Position numbers and translations under genes: made by a program. The notes under the pieces are model-generated. The model was not told where the DNA came from. It saw only the letters and a program-made list of their open reading frames with translations, and made no database searches. 64,000 nt of DNA from Dryococelus australis (taxonomy: Eukaryota > Arthropoda > Insecta > Phasmatodea > Phasmatidae). The first letter of the stretch is position 1. The number at the start of each line of letters is the position of its first letter. Positions 62,396 through 64,000 of this stretch are shown here, piece after piece. The stretch lies in NCBI GenBank assembly GCA_029891345.1, contig CM056994.1:136964457-137028456 (forward strand), given 5' to 3'.

Positions 62396-64000
62396 TACCT
62401 TATTGCATTGAAACGACAGTTGCAGACAGTACAGGTATTGGGCAGACAATTTGCCGACAGATTGTGTTTGCTGGGTTACAAATATAGTAAAAAAGAGTGA
62501 ACATAGTAACAAACCAATTATTTTAATAATACATACATACAGAAGTAATAAGCTAAAACATGGAAAAAATAAAGATAAAGTGTGTCAAAAATAGTTAAAA
62601 TAAGATATATATAATATTGACGGCATCTGTGTCGGATCACAGGAGACTGGGAAGGTTTTGATGTTAGGTAAGCTCTAGATGATTTGCCAGGTTAGCAGGT
62701 GCCAGTGCGAAGACAACGAATTCTTTATGGCCATGAAGGTCGACGACCCATGAGTGACCTCCTCTGGTGATCCTTGGTCTGGTTACTGCTGATGATGAAA
62801 GCTTTTTTCCGCTTACATGAGAACAGGTTATGTGACCGAGACGTGGTCAAGAAATAAATACGCGTGCGTATGCATTTCAACAACACGTTTTTATTCACGA
62901 ACCCCTAGATGAGGCACTTAAAAACATTCTCAACTCTTTAAGCGGGAGGGCTCTGATGTAGTGAAAAATGGTGCAAAATGCCTACATGTTACATAATAAA
63001 AAAATACTGTCCAGCTGTGTACAAAATGGTCTGATGGTCCAGGGAGGGCGACACAGACGACCGCTAAACGCGAGTGCTGAGATGCGACCAAGAATGGCAG
63101 TATGGGATGCCTGCTGCCAAGTATGGCTTCCTGCATGACATAGTAGAAAAAAACTTAAATATAAAAATATGATGGTTGACATGGTTGGACTGACATATGA
63201 CATATGCACAGATGATGGTATGATAACAAAACACAACACTTCTAGACATTATTAAAAATTACAATTAACAAGAGAAAATAAAATTGTCAACGCTTTACAC
63301 TTTTAACTTAACTGTACTGCATAACCTCAACTTCTAGGTATTTTAGGGTGGGCATGTGTTGCTCACTGTCGAATGTTGTTGATGCCTATTATGTCCCTGT
63401 ATTTCAAAGGTCTGTACGTCTATTGTAAAATATGGAAAAGTGCATGAAAACACAGATAAATACAAAAACGAATATTTTTCATGTGGTGATTTTGATTACA
63501 GCTCGCATCACTTGAGCCTGTAGCCTTGGGCTGCGATGCCCATAAGAATTTTGGCGAAAAATACTGGACAAAGTACTGGAAACACTGGATGACATGAATA
63601 CACAAATACACTGAACATTGAAATATTTTATACTGCGGCACTCAATGATAAAAATATCTACCACTCGCTCACATGTGACACACTCCTGTTGCACTTTAAT
63701 GCAGACGCTTCCCTCGTGTGACTGATGGTCGCATTATGATGCTGATACTGACAGTGCAGCATTTGGGCTAGGGTTGAAGTGATTCACGTCAATATAACAT
63801 AGATTGTAAAATATAGCAAAGCAGCAAAATAAGCAAACTAAAAGATATTACACGGCATCAGACAAAGTATATATAAAAAGAGTCCCGTCTAATATTCAGA
63901 CGGCATTAAAGTGATTAAGTGTACGAGGACACAAGAAATGAGACTTGATTGCGACTGCAACATAATGTGACAACCGCGAATGTGAGGAAGCAACCGTGCT
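62396..64000. other. Right end of window, unassigned
   Basis: Small frames on the minus strand (62930-63250, 63420-63694) without recognised domains. No repeat ends or RNA genes seen. Confidence 0.4.

Overview
The window looks like repeat-rich nuclear DNA from an arthropod, most likely an insect. The support is a PIF/Harbinger transposon with a MADF-BESS partner gene, Ty3/Gypsy elements with very long LTRs, two copies of an unnamed protein family that I recall as multi-copy in arthropod genomes, a chymotrypsin-like exon with GT/AG splice sites, AT-rich non-coding DNA, and no bacterial gene organisation. The species cannot be named from the sequence. Almost everything recognisable is transposable-element fossil; the only plausible host exon is the serine protease exon near 40.4 kb.

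Layout. 0.4-10.4 kb: a Gypsy element (A) with both LTRs and a candidate AAGT target duplication. 11.4-15.3 kb: a related, incomplete Gypsy element (B1). 15.3-18.7 kb: a degenerate copy of a dispersed protein family of unknown function, split by a reverse-oriented solo LTR of family A with an exact AATG duplication. 19.0 kb: a (TA)n microsatellite. 20.3-37.4 kb: a second B element (B2) with a CATC duplication; its 5' LTR was later invaded by an unrelated Gypsy element (C, 22.0-30.9 kb) with an ACAT duplication. 40.4 kb: protease exon on the minus strand. 41.3-42.1 kb: a minus-strand Gypsy pol remnant. 44.76-48.09 kb: a structurally complete but inactivated Harbinger. 48.4 kb: a second copy of the dispersed family. 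51.7 kb and 53.9-54.7 kb: two Tc1/mariner-type transposase remnants. 54.7-58.7 kb: an A-rich Gypsy element of another lineage (D). 60.3 kb: a 33-bp minisatellite. 60.8 kb: a tRNA-like sequence. 61.1-62.4 kb: a satellite array of about 330 bp per unit. The last 1.6 kb is unassigned.

Two observations stand out. Gypsy elements A, B1 and B2 carry PHD-type zinc fingers (a tandem pair in B1) upstream of the Gag core, an unusual chromatin-reader-like addition. In the Harbinger, the transposase gene (minus) and the MADF-BESS gene (plus) each have one intron and are interlocked: an exon of each gene lies inside the intron of the other.

LTR differences estimated by eye on short stretches (C about 13%, A about 15%, B2 about 20%) agree with the order of nesting.
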